A DNA stretch of 64,000 bases from Winogradskyella psychrotolerans RS-3 (GTDB lineage Bacteria; Bacteroidota; Bacteroidia; Flavobacteriales; Flavobacteriaceae). Below, in pieces: positions 55,981 to 64,000 of this stretch. The notes beneath the pieces are model-generated. The model was not told the DNA's origin, searched no databases, and worked only from the letters and a program-made list of their open reading frames with translations. Within the stretch, counting starts at the first letter, position 1. Each line of letters opens with the position of its first letter. The stretch covers positions 182,493 through 246,492 of the forward strand of contig NZ_ATMR01000091.1 of assembly GCF_000427335.1 (NCBI RefSeq). The letters are read 5' to 3'. The translations under genes were made by a program, and so were the position numbers.

Positions 55981-56331
55981 TTACTGTTTTATAAAACGTT
56001 TAGTGTGCGTTACTGTATCATCAGTTATTCTCACTAAATACACTCCACTTTTCCAATTAGAAACGTCAATTGATGATTCTAATTTAGTAATTAGACCTTT
56101 ATATATTCGTTTCCCTAAGACATCAAAGACTTCTAATTTTAAATCTTCGCTTGTGTTAAGCAATTTAATATTAAGTTTATTCTTAGCCGGATTAGGCGCA
56201 ATAGTAAATTCATTATTTTGAATTTCCATTGAACTTAAGCCTGATCCAATATTAGAAATTTGGGTTGCCGGAGCCTGAGCAAACGAATATGCTGCTATAA
56301 AAAAGAGCAAAAAAAGTAATTTTAATTTCAT
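55981..56331 (-). CDS. Minimal T9SS substrate: signal peptide plus type A sorting domain
   Basis: A 116-residue protein. A signal peptide (LLFLLFFIAAYSFAQ) is followed by only about 22 linker residues and then a complete T9SS type A sorting domain (FTIAPNPAKNKLNIKLL, LEVFDVLGKRIYKG, WKSGVYLVRITDDTVTHTKRFIKQ). Normal T9SS cargoes have hundreds of residues before this domain. It may be a decoy or carrier for the T9SS, a short regulator, or a decayed gene. It is upstream of carB on the same strand but separated by 76 bp. Confidence 0.85.
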   Translation of the reverse strand: MKLKLLFLLFFIAAYSFAQAPATQISNIGSGLSSMEIQNNEFTIAPNPAKNKLNIKLLNTSEDLKLEVFDVLGKRIYKGLITKLESSIDVSNWKSGVYLVRITDDTVTHTKRFIKQ

Positions 56332-56407
56332 ATAAGTAGGGCATTGATTAATGCTAAGTTAGTAATTATTAATGAATAACACTTACACTTCATCGAAAAC
56401 CATGCCA

Positions 56408-59263
56408 TTATTTACTTAAATACATTTTTCTTCTTGCATATAAATCATAAAACTGATCGTCCTTTAAATTCTCTATAAATAAAATACTTTCTCCTGTACT
56501 TTTCATTTCTGGTCCCAGTTGTTTATTCACATTCGGAAACTTATTAAATGAAAACACCGGTTGCTTAATAGCGTAGCCTTCTAGTTGTGGATTAAAATTA
56601 AAATCAGTCACTTTTTTCTCACCTAACATTACTTTGGTTGCATAGTTTACATAAGGTTCTTTATAAGCTTTTGCGATAAAAGGAACTGTACGTGAGGCTC
56701 TAGGATTAGCTTCAATAATGTAAACAATATCATCTTGAATAGCGAATTGAATATTAATTAAACCAACAGTATTTAAAGCTCTTGCAATGGTATGTGTATG
56801 ATCTATAATTTGCTGCATTACCAAATCTCCCAAATTGAAGGCTGGCAATAATGCATTACTATCTCCAGAGTGGATTCCACATGGCTCAATATGCTCCATA
56901 ATACCAATAATATGAACATTACCATCGGCATCACAAATAGCATCTGCCTCTGCCTCTATCGCTCCATCTAAATAATGATCTAACAATAACTTGTTACCAG
57001 GAATCGATTTTAATAAATCTATGACATGCGATTCTAATTCTTGCTTATTAATTACAATTTTCATCCCTTGTCCTCCTAATACATAAGAAGGTCTTACTAA
57101 AATTGGAAAATCTAAAACATCTGCAATAGCTAAAGCTTCATCTGCCGATTCTGCAACATCAAATTCTGGATACGGAATATTATGTTCTTTTAATATGTTT
57201 GAAAAACTACCTCTATCTTCAGCTAAATCTAAAGATTGGAAGCTAGTCCCCATAATTTTAATACCGTAACGCTCTAGCTTTTCAGCAAGCTTTAAAGCTG
57301 TTTGTCCACCTAATTGAACAATGACACCTTCTGGTTTTTCATGTTGAATGATATCATAAATATGTTCCCAGAATACAGGTTCAAAATATAATTTGTCTGC
57401 AATATCAAAATCGGTAGAAACCGTTTCTGGGTTACAGTTAATCATTATAGTTTCATAACCACATTCTGCAGCTGCTAAAACACCATGCACACAACAATAA
57501 TCGAACTCAATACCTTGACCAATTCTATTTGGACCTGAACCTAAAACGATAATTTTCTTTTTATCTGTAACCACACTTTCGTTTTGTACATAAACGGTTC
57601 CGTCTGGTTTTTCTACTTCACTTTCAAAAGTTGAATAATAATATGGTGTCTGTGCTTTAAACTCAGCCGCACAAGTATCTACTAATTTAAATACACGATT
57701 AATATTTAGTTCGCTTCGTTTATTATAAACTTCACTTTCTAAACAACCTAGCATATGTGCTATTTGTCTATCACCATAGCCTTTTTGCTTGGCTTCTAGC
57801 AATAATTCACGCTCAATAGTATTGATTTTAAAGGTAGATATCTCTTTTTCAAGTTGAAATAATTCTTCATATTGCTTTAAAAACCACATGTCTATTTTTG
57901 TGATTTCGTGAATACGGCTCAATGGAATTCCCATAGCAACAGCATCATAAATCACAAACACACGATCCCAACTTGCATATGTTAGCTTTTCAATTATCGT
58001 ATCGTAATCTTTACAACTTTTACCATCTGCTCCTAATCCGTTTCTTGAAATTTCTAAAGATTGTGTAGCTTTATGAAGTGCTTCTTGAAACGAGCGCCCA
58101 ATTGCCATCACTTCACCAACAGATTTCATTTGTAAACCTAATGTACGATCTGAGCCTTCAAATTTATCGAAATTCCAACGTGGAATCTTTACAACAACGT
58201 AATCTAAAGTAGGCTCAAATAATGCAGACGTTGATTTTGTAATCTGATTATCTAATTCATCTAAATTATAACCAATAGCTAATTTTGATGCAATCTTAGC
58301 AATAGGATAACCTGTTGCTTTACTTGCTAATGCAGAAGAACGAGATACACGTGGATTGATTTCAATGGCGATTATTTCCTCTTCATCATCCGGACTCACA
58401 GCAAATTGCACATTACAACCACCTGCGAAATCACCAATACTTCGCATCATATGAATGGCCATATCTCGCATTTTCTGATATGTTTTATCAGATAATGTCA
58501 TTGCAGGTGCCAGAGTAATTGAGTCACCTGTATGAATTCCCATCGGATCCATATTTTCAATCGTACAGATAATCACAACATTGTCGTTTTTATCTCGTAA
58601 TAACTCTAATTCGTATTCTTTCCAACCGATTAAGGCTTTATCAATCATGACCTCGTGAATTGGAGAGACTTCCAAACCGCGCGTTAGCATTTCGTCAAAA
58701 TCTTCTTCTTTATATACAAAAGAAGCCCCTTCTCCACCTAAGGTGTACGACGCTCTAATAACTAAAGGAAAACCAAATTCTTGAGCAATTTCTTTTCCTT
58801 TAAGATAAGATGTTGCTGTTGCTTGAGGTGCCATTCCAATACCTATCTTCAACATCAACTCTCTAAATTGTTCTCTATCTTCAGTGATATTAATGGCGTC
58901 GATATCTACACCGATGATATCTACTCCAAAATCTTCCCAAATGCCTTTTTCATCAGCTTCAATACAAAGATTTAACGCTGTTTGTCCTCCCATAGTTGGC
59001 AGAACAGCATCAATTTGTGGATGATTCTTTAAGATTTGAACTAAAGATTTAGTGGTTAATGGCAACAAATACACATGATCCGCCATCGTGGGATCAGTCA
59101 TTATTGTTGCAGGATTAGAATTAATAAGAATGGTTTCAATTCCGTCTTCTCTTAATGATCGAAGGGCTTGAGATCCTGAATAATCGAATTCACAAGCTTG
59201 CCCAATGACTATTGGGCCTGAACCGATAAGTAAAACAGATTTTATGTTGTTGTTTTTTGGCAT
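56408..59263 (-). CDS. carB: Carbamoyl-phosphate synthase, large subunit
   Basis: A 951-residue enzyme making carbamoyl phosphate for arginine and pyrimidines. The two homologous ATP-grasp halves are visible: SVLLIGSGPIVIGQACEFDYSG in the first and KIIVLGSGPNRIGQGIEFDYC in the second, each with the EINPR or EANPR metal motif (IAIEINPRVSRSSALASKATGYP and IIEANPRASRTVPFIAKAY). The length is shorter than the 1070 of E. coli because the C-terminal allosteric (MGS) domain is missing, as usual for this lineage. No carA is adjacent. Confidence 0.95.
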   Translation of the reverse strand: MPKNNNIKSVLLIGSGPIVIGQACEFDYSGSQALRSLREDGIETILINSNPATIMTDPTMADHVYLLPLTTKSLVQILKNHPQIDAVLPTMGGQTALNLCIEADEKGIWEDFGVDIIGVDIDAINITEDREQFRELMLKIGIGMAPQATATSYLKGKEIAQEFGFPLVIRASYTLGGEGASFVYKEEDFDEMLTRGLEVSPIHEVMIDKALIGWKEYELELLRDKNDNVVIICTIENMDPMGIHTGDSITLAPAMTLSDKTYQKMRDMAIHMMRSIGDFAGGCNVQFAVSPDDEEEIIAIEINPRVSRSSALASKATGYPIAKIASKLAIGYNLDELDNQITKSTSALFEPTLDYVVVKIPRWNFDKFEGSDRTLGLQMKSVGEVMAIGRSFQEALHKATQSLEISRNGLGADGKSCKDYDTIIEKLTYASWDRVFVIYDAVAMGIPLSRIHEITKIDMWFLKQYEELFQLEKEISTFKINTIERELLLEAKQKGYGDRQIAHMLGCLESEVYNKRSELNINRVFKLVDTCAAEFKAQTPYYYSTFESEVEKPDGTVYVQNESVVTDKKKIIVLGSGPNRIGQGIEFDYCCVHGVLAAAECGYETIMINCNPETVSTDFDIADKLYFEPVFWEHIYDIIQHEKPEGVIVQLGGQTALKLAEKLERYGIKIMGTSFQSLDLAEDRGSFSNILKEHNIPYPEFDVAESADEALAIADVLDFPILVRPSYVLGGQGMKIVINKQELESHVIDLLKSIPGNKLLLDHYLDGAIEAEADAICDADGNVHIIGIMEHIEPCGIHSGDSNALLPAFNLGDLVMQQIIDHTHTIARALNTVGLINIQFAIQDDIVYIIEANPRASRTVPFIAKAYKEPYVNYATKVMLGEKKVTDFNFNPQLEGYAIKQPVFSFNKFPNVNKQLGPEMKSTGESILFIENLKDDQFYDLYARRKMYLSK

Positions 59264-59348
59264 GAGACTTTATGTTTAGTGAAATTGCAAATGTGTTTCA
59301 TATATCATTTGCAGATGCAAAAATAGTTATCAATAGGATACAAAAAAA

Positions 59349-59370
59349 GGCGTTACACCTAAGTAACGCC
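59349..59370 (-). terminator. Terminator of rpmH
   Basis: GGCGTTAC (59349-59356) pairs perfectly with GTAACGCC (59363-59370) around a 6-nt loop. The minus-strand copy ends in a T7 tract and follows the rpmH stop. Confidence 0.85.
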
Positions 59371-59395
59371 CTAATATATTAACAATTGTTAATCA

Positions 59396-59555
59396 TTATT
59401 TTTTATGTCTTGTTTCTGTAGATACAGATAATTTCTTTCTTCCTTTAGCTCTTCTACGTGCTAAAACTTTTCTTCCGTTAACAGAAGCCATTCTTTCTCT
59501 GAAACCGTGCTTGTTTTTCTTTTCTTTTTGACGGTTGAAACGTTCTTTTTGGCAT
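59396..59555 (-). CDS. rpmH: 50S ribosomal protein bL34 (frameshifted in this sequence)
   Basis: The minus strand from the ATG at 59555 reads [12 protein letters not shown], then breaks; the following frame reads [31 protein letters not shown] and STETRHKK to TAA at 59396-59398, a full bL34. Two A's are missing from neighbouring A runs on the minus strand (plus T runs between 59515 and 59530). Adding them gives exactly 53 residues, the normal size. bL34 is a basic protein deep in the 50S subunit; a functioning cell is very unlikely to lack it, so this is a sequencing error. It has a consensus promoter (59620-59648) and terminator. Confidence 0.93.
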
Positions 59556-59594
59556 GTCTTATATATTTTATAAACTAATAATCTTATTTGAAAA

Positions 59595-59610
59595 TTGAGA
59601 GGTCTCTCAA
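59595..59610 (-). other. Perfect hairpin at the 5' end of the rpmH transcript
   Basis: TTGAGAG (59595-59601) pairs with CTCTCAA (59604-59610) over a 2-nt loop. The rpmH promoter predicts a transcript start near 59613, so the hairpin would be the first structure of the mRNA. Confidence 0.5.
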
Positions 59611-59619
59611 AACTGCGTG

Positions 59620-59648
59620 CAAATATACAACAAGTTTTTACTTAACCA
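59620..59648 (-). promoter_or_regulatory. Promoter of rpmH
   Basis: On the minus strand TTG (59646-59648), 18 bp, TATATTTG (59620-59627), a perfect consensus. It is divergent from a plus-strand TATCTTTG (59697-59704). Confidence 0.8.
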
Positions 59649-59696
59649 AGGAGCAAAAGAAAAATTTTGTTTAGAATTTTAACTCTTAGATTTTAT

Positions 59697-59704
59697 TATC
59701 TTTG
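59697..59704 (+). promoter_or_regulatory. -7 promoter element of the TPR gene
   Basis: TATCTTTG matches TAnnTTTG; a TTG upstream (59667-59669) is 27 bp away, longer than ideal. It predicts a transcript start near 59711, which decides the start codon of the next gene. Confidence 0.55.
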
Positions 59705-59728
59705 CGCTCTGCAAAAATACACAGAAAT

Positions 59729-60307
59729 ATGTTTAATAAAAATATAAAACTAGTCATCGCCGCGTTAATTATTGGTTTCGGCATCTATCAATTCACTGAA
59801 GGTAATATTGGTAATGGTATTATGTACCTCTTACTTTCTACGATATTCATTTTTCTTTACTTTAAAAATGAAATGATTTTACTAGCTTTTTTAAAACTTA
59901 GAAAACAAGATTTTGTTGGAGCTAAAAAATGGTTAGACAAAATAAAGAACCCAGAAGGCGCTTTAGTTAAAAAACAACAAGGCTATTTAAGCTACCTTTA
60001 TGGTATTATGGTGTCTCAAAATAATATGAATGAAGCTGAAGGTTATTTTAAGAAAGCGATTAGTTTAGGGCTGTCAATGGACCACGATTTAGCTATGGCT
60101 AAATTGAATTTAGCCGGAATTGCTTTTTCAAAACGTAGAAAACCAGAAGCTCAAAAATTATTGGCTGAAGCTCAAAAATTAGACAAAAGAGATATGCTTG
60201 CTGAGCAAATTAAGATGATGAAAGATCAAATGAAAAAAGCAACTATGCCTAAACAGCAATACGGCCAGCCAACATCTGCGAGACAAAACCGAAGAAGTAG
60301 ACGATAA
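59729..60307 (+). CDS. Membrane-anchored TPR-like protein
   Basis: A 192-residue protein (an in-frame ATG at 59702 is discarded, because it lies before the likely transcript start and its nine residues MRSAKIHRN are not typical). Two N-terminal helices (about residues 6-22 and 28-46) are followed by a TPR-like helical region (LSYLYGIMVSQNNMNEAEGYFKKAI, LNLAGIAFSKRRKPEAQKLLAEAQKL) and a Gln/Arg-rich tail. It is convergent with cls, 4 bp apart. It likely serves as a protein-protein scaffold; partner unknown. Confidence 0.8.
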   Translation: MFNKNIKLVIAALIIGFGIYQFTEGNIGNGIMYLLLSTIFIFLYFKNEMILLAFLKLRKQDFVGAKKWLDKIKNPEGALVKKQQGYLSYLYGIMVSQNNMNEAEGYFKKAISLGLSMDHDLAMAKLNLAGIAFSKRRKPEAQKLLAEAQKLDKRDMLAEQIKMMKDQMKKATMPKQQYGQPTSARQNRRSRR

Positions 60308-60311
60308 TATT

Positions 60312-61759
60312 TTATAATATAGGTGCCATTAAACGCGCAACGGCTTCAATTAGTTTGGTGCGTTTTGAGCGGTTTTTCCAAGAATTTAGTTCTAGCTTTT
60401 CGCAATGCTTTAAATCATCATTAAAGAATTCTGTTAGCTCACTACTAATTTTCTTATTATATATTAAAGCGTTGACTTCAAAATTAATATTGAAACTTCT
60501 ATAATCCATATTGGTTGTGCCTACGGTACAAAACACACCATCAACAACCATAGTTTTAGCATGAATAAACCCTTTAGTGTAGCGATACACTTCTACTCCG
60601 GCTTCTAAAAGCATTTCTAGATAAGAATTTGTGGCATATTCTGCAATCCAAGAATCCGACTTTTTTGGTACAATAATCTTAACCTCTTTATTACTCCGTG
60701 CTAAAACTTGAAGCGCAGTTACGATTTCGCTATTTGGAATAAAATATGGTGTTGTAATATACACATGGTCATCAGCATTTGTAATGGCTACAAAAATAGC
60801 CTCCATAATATTAGACCAATCTGTATCTGGACCACTAGCAGCAATTTGAAGTGGTATATTTTCTTCACAATTATGTTTTGGAAAATACGTTTTTGAAATT
60901 TCTAACTCCCCTCCACTAACAAAATCCCAAGTTGTAAAGAATAAAATCTGTAATTGTTTTACGGCTTCTCCAACGATACGAACATGTGTATCTCTCCAAT
61001 ACCTATTATTGTTAGCATTAACATAATCATCAGAAACATTAATTCCTCCAACATAGCCTATTTTTCCATCAATTACAACGATTTTACGATGATCGCGATA
61101 GTTCATTTTACCAGTTGAATTTGAAAATCGAACAGGCATAAAGGGATGCATTTCTATACCACAATCCTTTAACTTGCGCTTCATCTTAGATGTTATTGAG
61201 CTTCCAACATCATCAATTGCGATTCTAATTTCGAGACCTTCACTTGCTTTTTTACATAATAAATCGAGAAGTTCAGTCCCTATTTTATCGTCTTTGATTA
61301 TAAAATATTCAAGATGAATGTGATGTTCGGCTTCTTCAATATCTTTAAATAATAATTTAAACTTTTCGTCACCATTTTTAATAAGCTTTAAATCATTATT
61401 AATAGTAAGTTTAGATTTGTCATTATTATATAATAAAGGAATCACTTTTGATTTTTGATCGAGGAGATCATCAACCTCATTAATCTCCTTAGCATCAAGT
61501 TCTAATTGATCTTGAATTCTTTTAACAATAGACTGATTTAAAACGTTTTTCTAGAGAATATTTTATTCTTTCGATATTCTTGTCCGAAAAGATAATACAC
61601 AATTAAACCTAAAAAAGGTAAAGCCAATAGACCAATAATGTAACTTAAAGCCTTTGTTGGATTTACCTTTTTAAGTAAAATGGTAACCACAGCAGATAAA
61701 GCAACCGTATAATTGAGAACAATTAAAATCTGCCAAATATGGTTTTTTAAAAATTCCAA
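60312..61759 (-). CDS. cls: Cardiolipin synthase (frameshifted in this sequence)
   Basis: Condenses two phosphatidylglycerols, or related lipids, to cardiolipin at the membrane. The first frame (61538-61759) has two N-terminal helices and the FGQEYRKNK motif. One A added in the run at plus 61546-61550 gives SRKNVLNQSIVKRIQDQLELDAKEINEVDDLL and continues to 60312 with two phospholipase-D HxKxxxxD motifs: HRKIVVIDG near residue 225 and HAKTMVVDG near 400. Repaired length is 482 residues, normal for Cls. Confidence 0.92.
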
Positions 61760-61762
61760 AAT

Positions 61763-62716
61763 TTATGGATTGGTGTTATAATACCCTTCCTTCGGAATCT
61801 CTATGAAATACGATTTTCTAGACTTGTTATTTAAATGCGGCTCTCTTAACCACGGATTATGAAGTTTTAGAATTTTGTAGTTAATTCCAAATTGCTTTGC
61901 AAATCCTGCAAAATCAGTTACCGCAGTATCGACTTCAACTTTATAAGTTGGTACTTCTTTGTATAAATGTGATTTATTAAAATTAAAGCCATACTTATCT
62001 GGATTAGAGAGTATTTCTTTTAAGGCCACAATTCTAAATACATAACGACCAGTTTCTTCACCTAATAATAAATCGTAGTAACCCGTAACATCTTGTTCTT
62101 TTAATCGTCTCGACACTCCATAATTACCAGCATTATAGGCAGCTGCTGCTTTAGTCCAAGACCCTAAGCTTTCCTTAGCTTTCTTTAAATAATCGCAAGC
62201 GACTTCTGTGGCTTTCTCTAGATTATAGCGTTCATCGACGTTATCGTTAACTTCTAAACCATTTTCTTTTCCTGTTGCTGACATAATTTGCCAAACACCA
62301 CTGGCACCAGCAGGTGATTTTGCGGTTTGTACCAATCCACTCTCAATTACAGCTAGGTATTTAAAATCGTCTGGCACACCATTTTTCTTCAAAATTGGTT
62401 CTATAATTGGAAAATATTTTTGAGCGCGCTTAAACATTAAAAGTCCATTAGATTGCCAATAGGTATTTACTAACAACTCTCTATCCATACGTTCATAAAT
62501 ATCTGGATCATTAACCGGTACAACTTCACCTGCAAAGTTTAAATTTTCTGGCATTTCTAATGCGTACACATTATAACTATTAACAATAGGATCCTCTTTT
62601 CCTATTAAATGATCTGGTATCGCCATTTCATCTGGTGACTTTTGCATTGAAAAAATAAATAAGCCTGATATACAAATCACACCTATTAGTGCTAAACTAT
62701 TTTTTATGATTTTCAT
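61763..62716 (-). CDS. Membrane-associated lytic murein transglycosylase, MltD-like
   Basis: A 317-residue exported enzyme with an N-terminal hydrophobic anchor (residues about 6-24). An SLT domain (DDFKYLAVIESGLVQTAKSPAGASGVWQIM, with the catalytic Glu E125; TKAAAAYNAGNYGVSRRLK) is followed by a C-terminal LysM-like region (YKVEVDTAVTDFAGFAKQFGINYKILKLHNPWL). It cleaves peptidoglycan glycan strands with formation of anhydromuramic ends. It lies 3 bp upstream of cls and may be co-transcribed with it. Confidence 0.92.
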   Translation of the reverse strand: MKIIKNSLALIGVICISGLFIFSMQKSPDEMAIPDHLIGKEDPIVNSYNVYALEMPENLNFAGEVVPVNDPDIYERMDRELLVNTYWQSNGLLMFKRAQKYFPIIEPILKKNGVPDDFKYLAVIESGLVQTAKSPAGASGVWQIMSATGKENGLEVNDNVDERYNLEKATEVACDYLKKAKESLGSWTKAAAAYNAGNYGVSRRLKEQDVTGYYDLLLGEETGRYVFRIVALKEILSNPDKYGFNFNKSHLYKEVPTYKVEVDTAVTDFAGFAKQFGINYKILKLHNPWLREPHLNNKSRKSYFIEIPKEGYYNTNP

Positions 62717-62853
62717 GTGTTTTAATTTAAGATTAATTGAATGCTAGATATCGTTCACAATTATGCATTCCTTTGAATAACAGTGTTTTTAATATGAGCT
62801 TTTATCATTTTTCTTTTTTATAAATGTAATCAATCTAAGAACAGAATTCAAGT

Positions 62854-63515
62854 TCAGGCCTCAATAAGTTTTGGTAAATTTTCGTTAAACCATTTATACT
62901 TACTAATCACCATAATGTGTGTTCCGCCTTTAACCACGGTACAATTACCGCCACAAGAATGTGGAAAAACGGCATCATTATCTCCGTGAATATATGTTGC
63001 ATCTGGATGAGGTTCTTCTTGATCCCAACAAACCACTTGCTTAATGGCCCAATCTAAATACGTTTTATCACTTACAGAAAGGTACTTTTTATATAAATCC
63101 ACACGCTTTTTCACAGTTTCTCCAAAAGCATATTTTGCTAGTAAATCAATATTACTCACCAGTGAAGTCGGTAGTATTTTATAAGCTTTAGTAACTTTAA
63201 GTAGCTTTAAACGCTTTGGAAGTTCGTGATGTGACTTAACACTAGAAACGACTATTAATTTTTTAAGTTTAAAAATTTACTCATTTCCTGAACCAAAATA
63301 CCACCAAAAGAGACCCCTAATAAAACGATATCATCATGCTCAATAAATTTGCACATGCGTTGTGCGTATGCATTAAGTGTTTCATTAATATCTGGAATTT
63401 GCCACTCTAACCAATGAATTTCATAATCTTCTTGTGGTAGTTTAATATGTTCAAATATAGTTGGGTTTGCAGCCATACCTGGCATTAAATAAACATGTGT
63501 CAATTTACTGTTCAT
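62854..63515 (-). CDS. Alpha/beta hydrolase (frameshifted in this sequence)
   Basis: A predicted serine hydrolase. The first frame (63255-63515) begins MNSKLTHVYLMPGMAANPTIF and contains the nucleophile elbow GVSFGG. One A missing from the minus-strand A6 run (plus 63259-63264) shifts the frame; restored, it continues LIVVSSVKSHHELPKRLKLLKV and NIDLLAKYAFGETVKKRVDLY to a stop at 62854, where HSCGGNCTVVKGGTHIMV supplies the catalytic His. Repaired length is 220 residues. Substrate unknown. Confidence 0.85.
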
Positions 63516-63604
63516 AGGTCTTAAAACTTTTTTAATGGGTCGTCTTAATTAATTACAATTTAAGGTTTTAACATCGACAACCTAAAACATTGGTTGATTT
63601 TTTG

Positions 63605-63612
63605 TACCTTTG
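63605..63612 (+). promoter_or_regulatory. -7 promoter element of the GNAT gene
   Basis: TACCTTTG fully matches TAnnTTTG. No TTG is at the ideal distance. The leader to the ATG at 63678 would be about 60 nt. Confidence 0.5.
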
Positions 63613-63677
63613 CACAGCAAAACTATATAAAATATAGTATCTACACTGCCAACCGCTGAATTTAATAAAAAGAAATT

Positions 63678-63974
63678 ATGACAGAAACTGCTCAATTAAT
63701 TGACAACGACTTCCTGCGTCAATTTGAATTAAATGTTGAAAACGAAATGGCAATTATTGAATATTCTTTGCAGGAAAGGAAGATATTCTTAACAAAAATG
63801 GTTATTCCTGATGCTATTAGGACTGACGAGTTTGAATTAGAGTTTATTGATTTAGTTTTTACCAACATTAAAGAAAGAAACATTAGTGTAGTACCAACAA
63901 GTCCTGAAATTGCTAAGTTTGTTAGAAGTAACAGAAAATACAAGCGCATGCTTCCTGTAGGTATTCGTATATAA
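63678..63974 (+). CDS. Small GNAT-like N-acetyltransferase (YidJ/Acetyltransf_CG type)
   Basis: A 98-residue protein resembling the short GNAT family (FLRQFELNVENEMAIIEYSLQERKIFLTKMVIPDAIR, KERNISVVPTSPEIAKFVRSNRKYKRMLP). The C-terminal CoA-binding element is partial, as in family members of this length. It may acetylate a small molecule or protein; nothing identifies the substrate. Confidence 0.8.
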   Translation: MTETAQLIDNDFLRQFELNVENEMAIIEYSLQERKIFLTKMVIPDAIRTDEFELEFIDLVFTNIKERNISVVPTSPEIAKFVRSNRKYKRMLPVGIRI

Positions 63975-64000
63975 TTTCTGAAAATGAATTATAAAAACAA

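Overview
The window looks like a draft contig from a member of the Flavobacteriaceae (Bacteroidota). It is AT-rich and promoter-like sites match the Bacteroidota form (TTG, about 17-20 bp, TAnnTTTG), for example at 11052-11082, 11158-11188, 21001-21030 and 59620-59648. Family markers agree: secreted proteins with type IX secretion (T9SS) sorting tails, PKD-repeat proteins, a CzcA-TolC fusion, DUF4252 lipoproteins behind an ECF sigma factor, an RdgB/HAM1 protein, a BtuG-like propeller and a cobalamin riboswitch. No rRNA, tRNA, insertion sequence, prophage or CRISPR array was seen.

Layout. 1-5121: a partial PKD-repeat adhesin-like protein and a LamG/T9SS protein, divergent, with a structured intergenic region. 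5178-17162: hisS, a MacB-like permease, GDPD, the rpsF-rpsR-rplI operon, a LytTR response regulator, DUF2147-priA, a YihY family protein and nadC. 17281-26539: rlmH, hpf, DUF4421, rdgB, a YoaK-type membrane protein, a DEAD-box helicase, a VOC protein, trmH, a SIRT5-like sirtuin and an Xre/membrane-protein pair. 26763-28151: TetR-SDR operon. 28402-36820: heavy-metal efflux cassette (small Cys/His-rich protein, CzcA-TolC fusion, CzcB adaptor, Fur-family regulator, zinc/cadmium P-type ATPase). 37199-44451: rluA-type synthase, glycosyltransferase, haem-binding protein, HEAT-like protein, purB, and an ECF sigma operon with two DUF4252 proteins. 44575-46008: S41 protease lipoprotein. 46111-52481: vitamin B12 uptake (BtuG-like propeller and BtuB-like receptor under a riboswitch, divergent from btuF-btuC-btuD). 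52578-55923: rmuC, satD-DUF3307 and a thioesterase. 55981-63974: minimal T9SS-tail protein, carB, rpmH, TPR protein, cls, lytic transglycosylase, alpha/beta hydrolase and a small GNAT protein.

The strongest sequence-wide observation is a set of thirteen one-base frame breaks in A/T homopolymers, spread over eleven genes that include the essential rpmH, plus purB and rlmH. Twelve are apparent deletions and one (GDPD) is an apparent insertion. Restoring one base per site gives a multiple of three and an expected length each time, so most are probably sequencing errors rather than biology. Genes are annotated below as their full repaired spans.

Non-coding structure worth attention: a perfect 21-bp-arm hairpin next to three smaller hairpins upstream of hisS; a repeated TTCCTGC/GCAGGAA hairpin, one copy of which covers the hisS ribosome-binding region; an orphan terminator with no gene in front of it (possible small RNA); three 11-bp repeats spaced exactly 28 bp apart before satD, whose product has a putative HTH; paired TGCA elements with the same 11-bp period at both promoters of the metal cassette; and an autoregulatory-looking ECF promoter.
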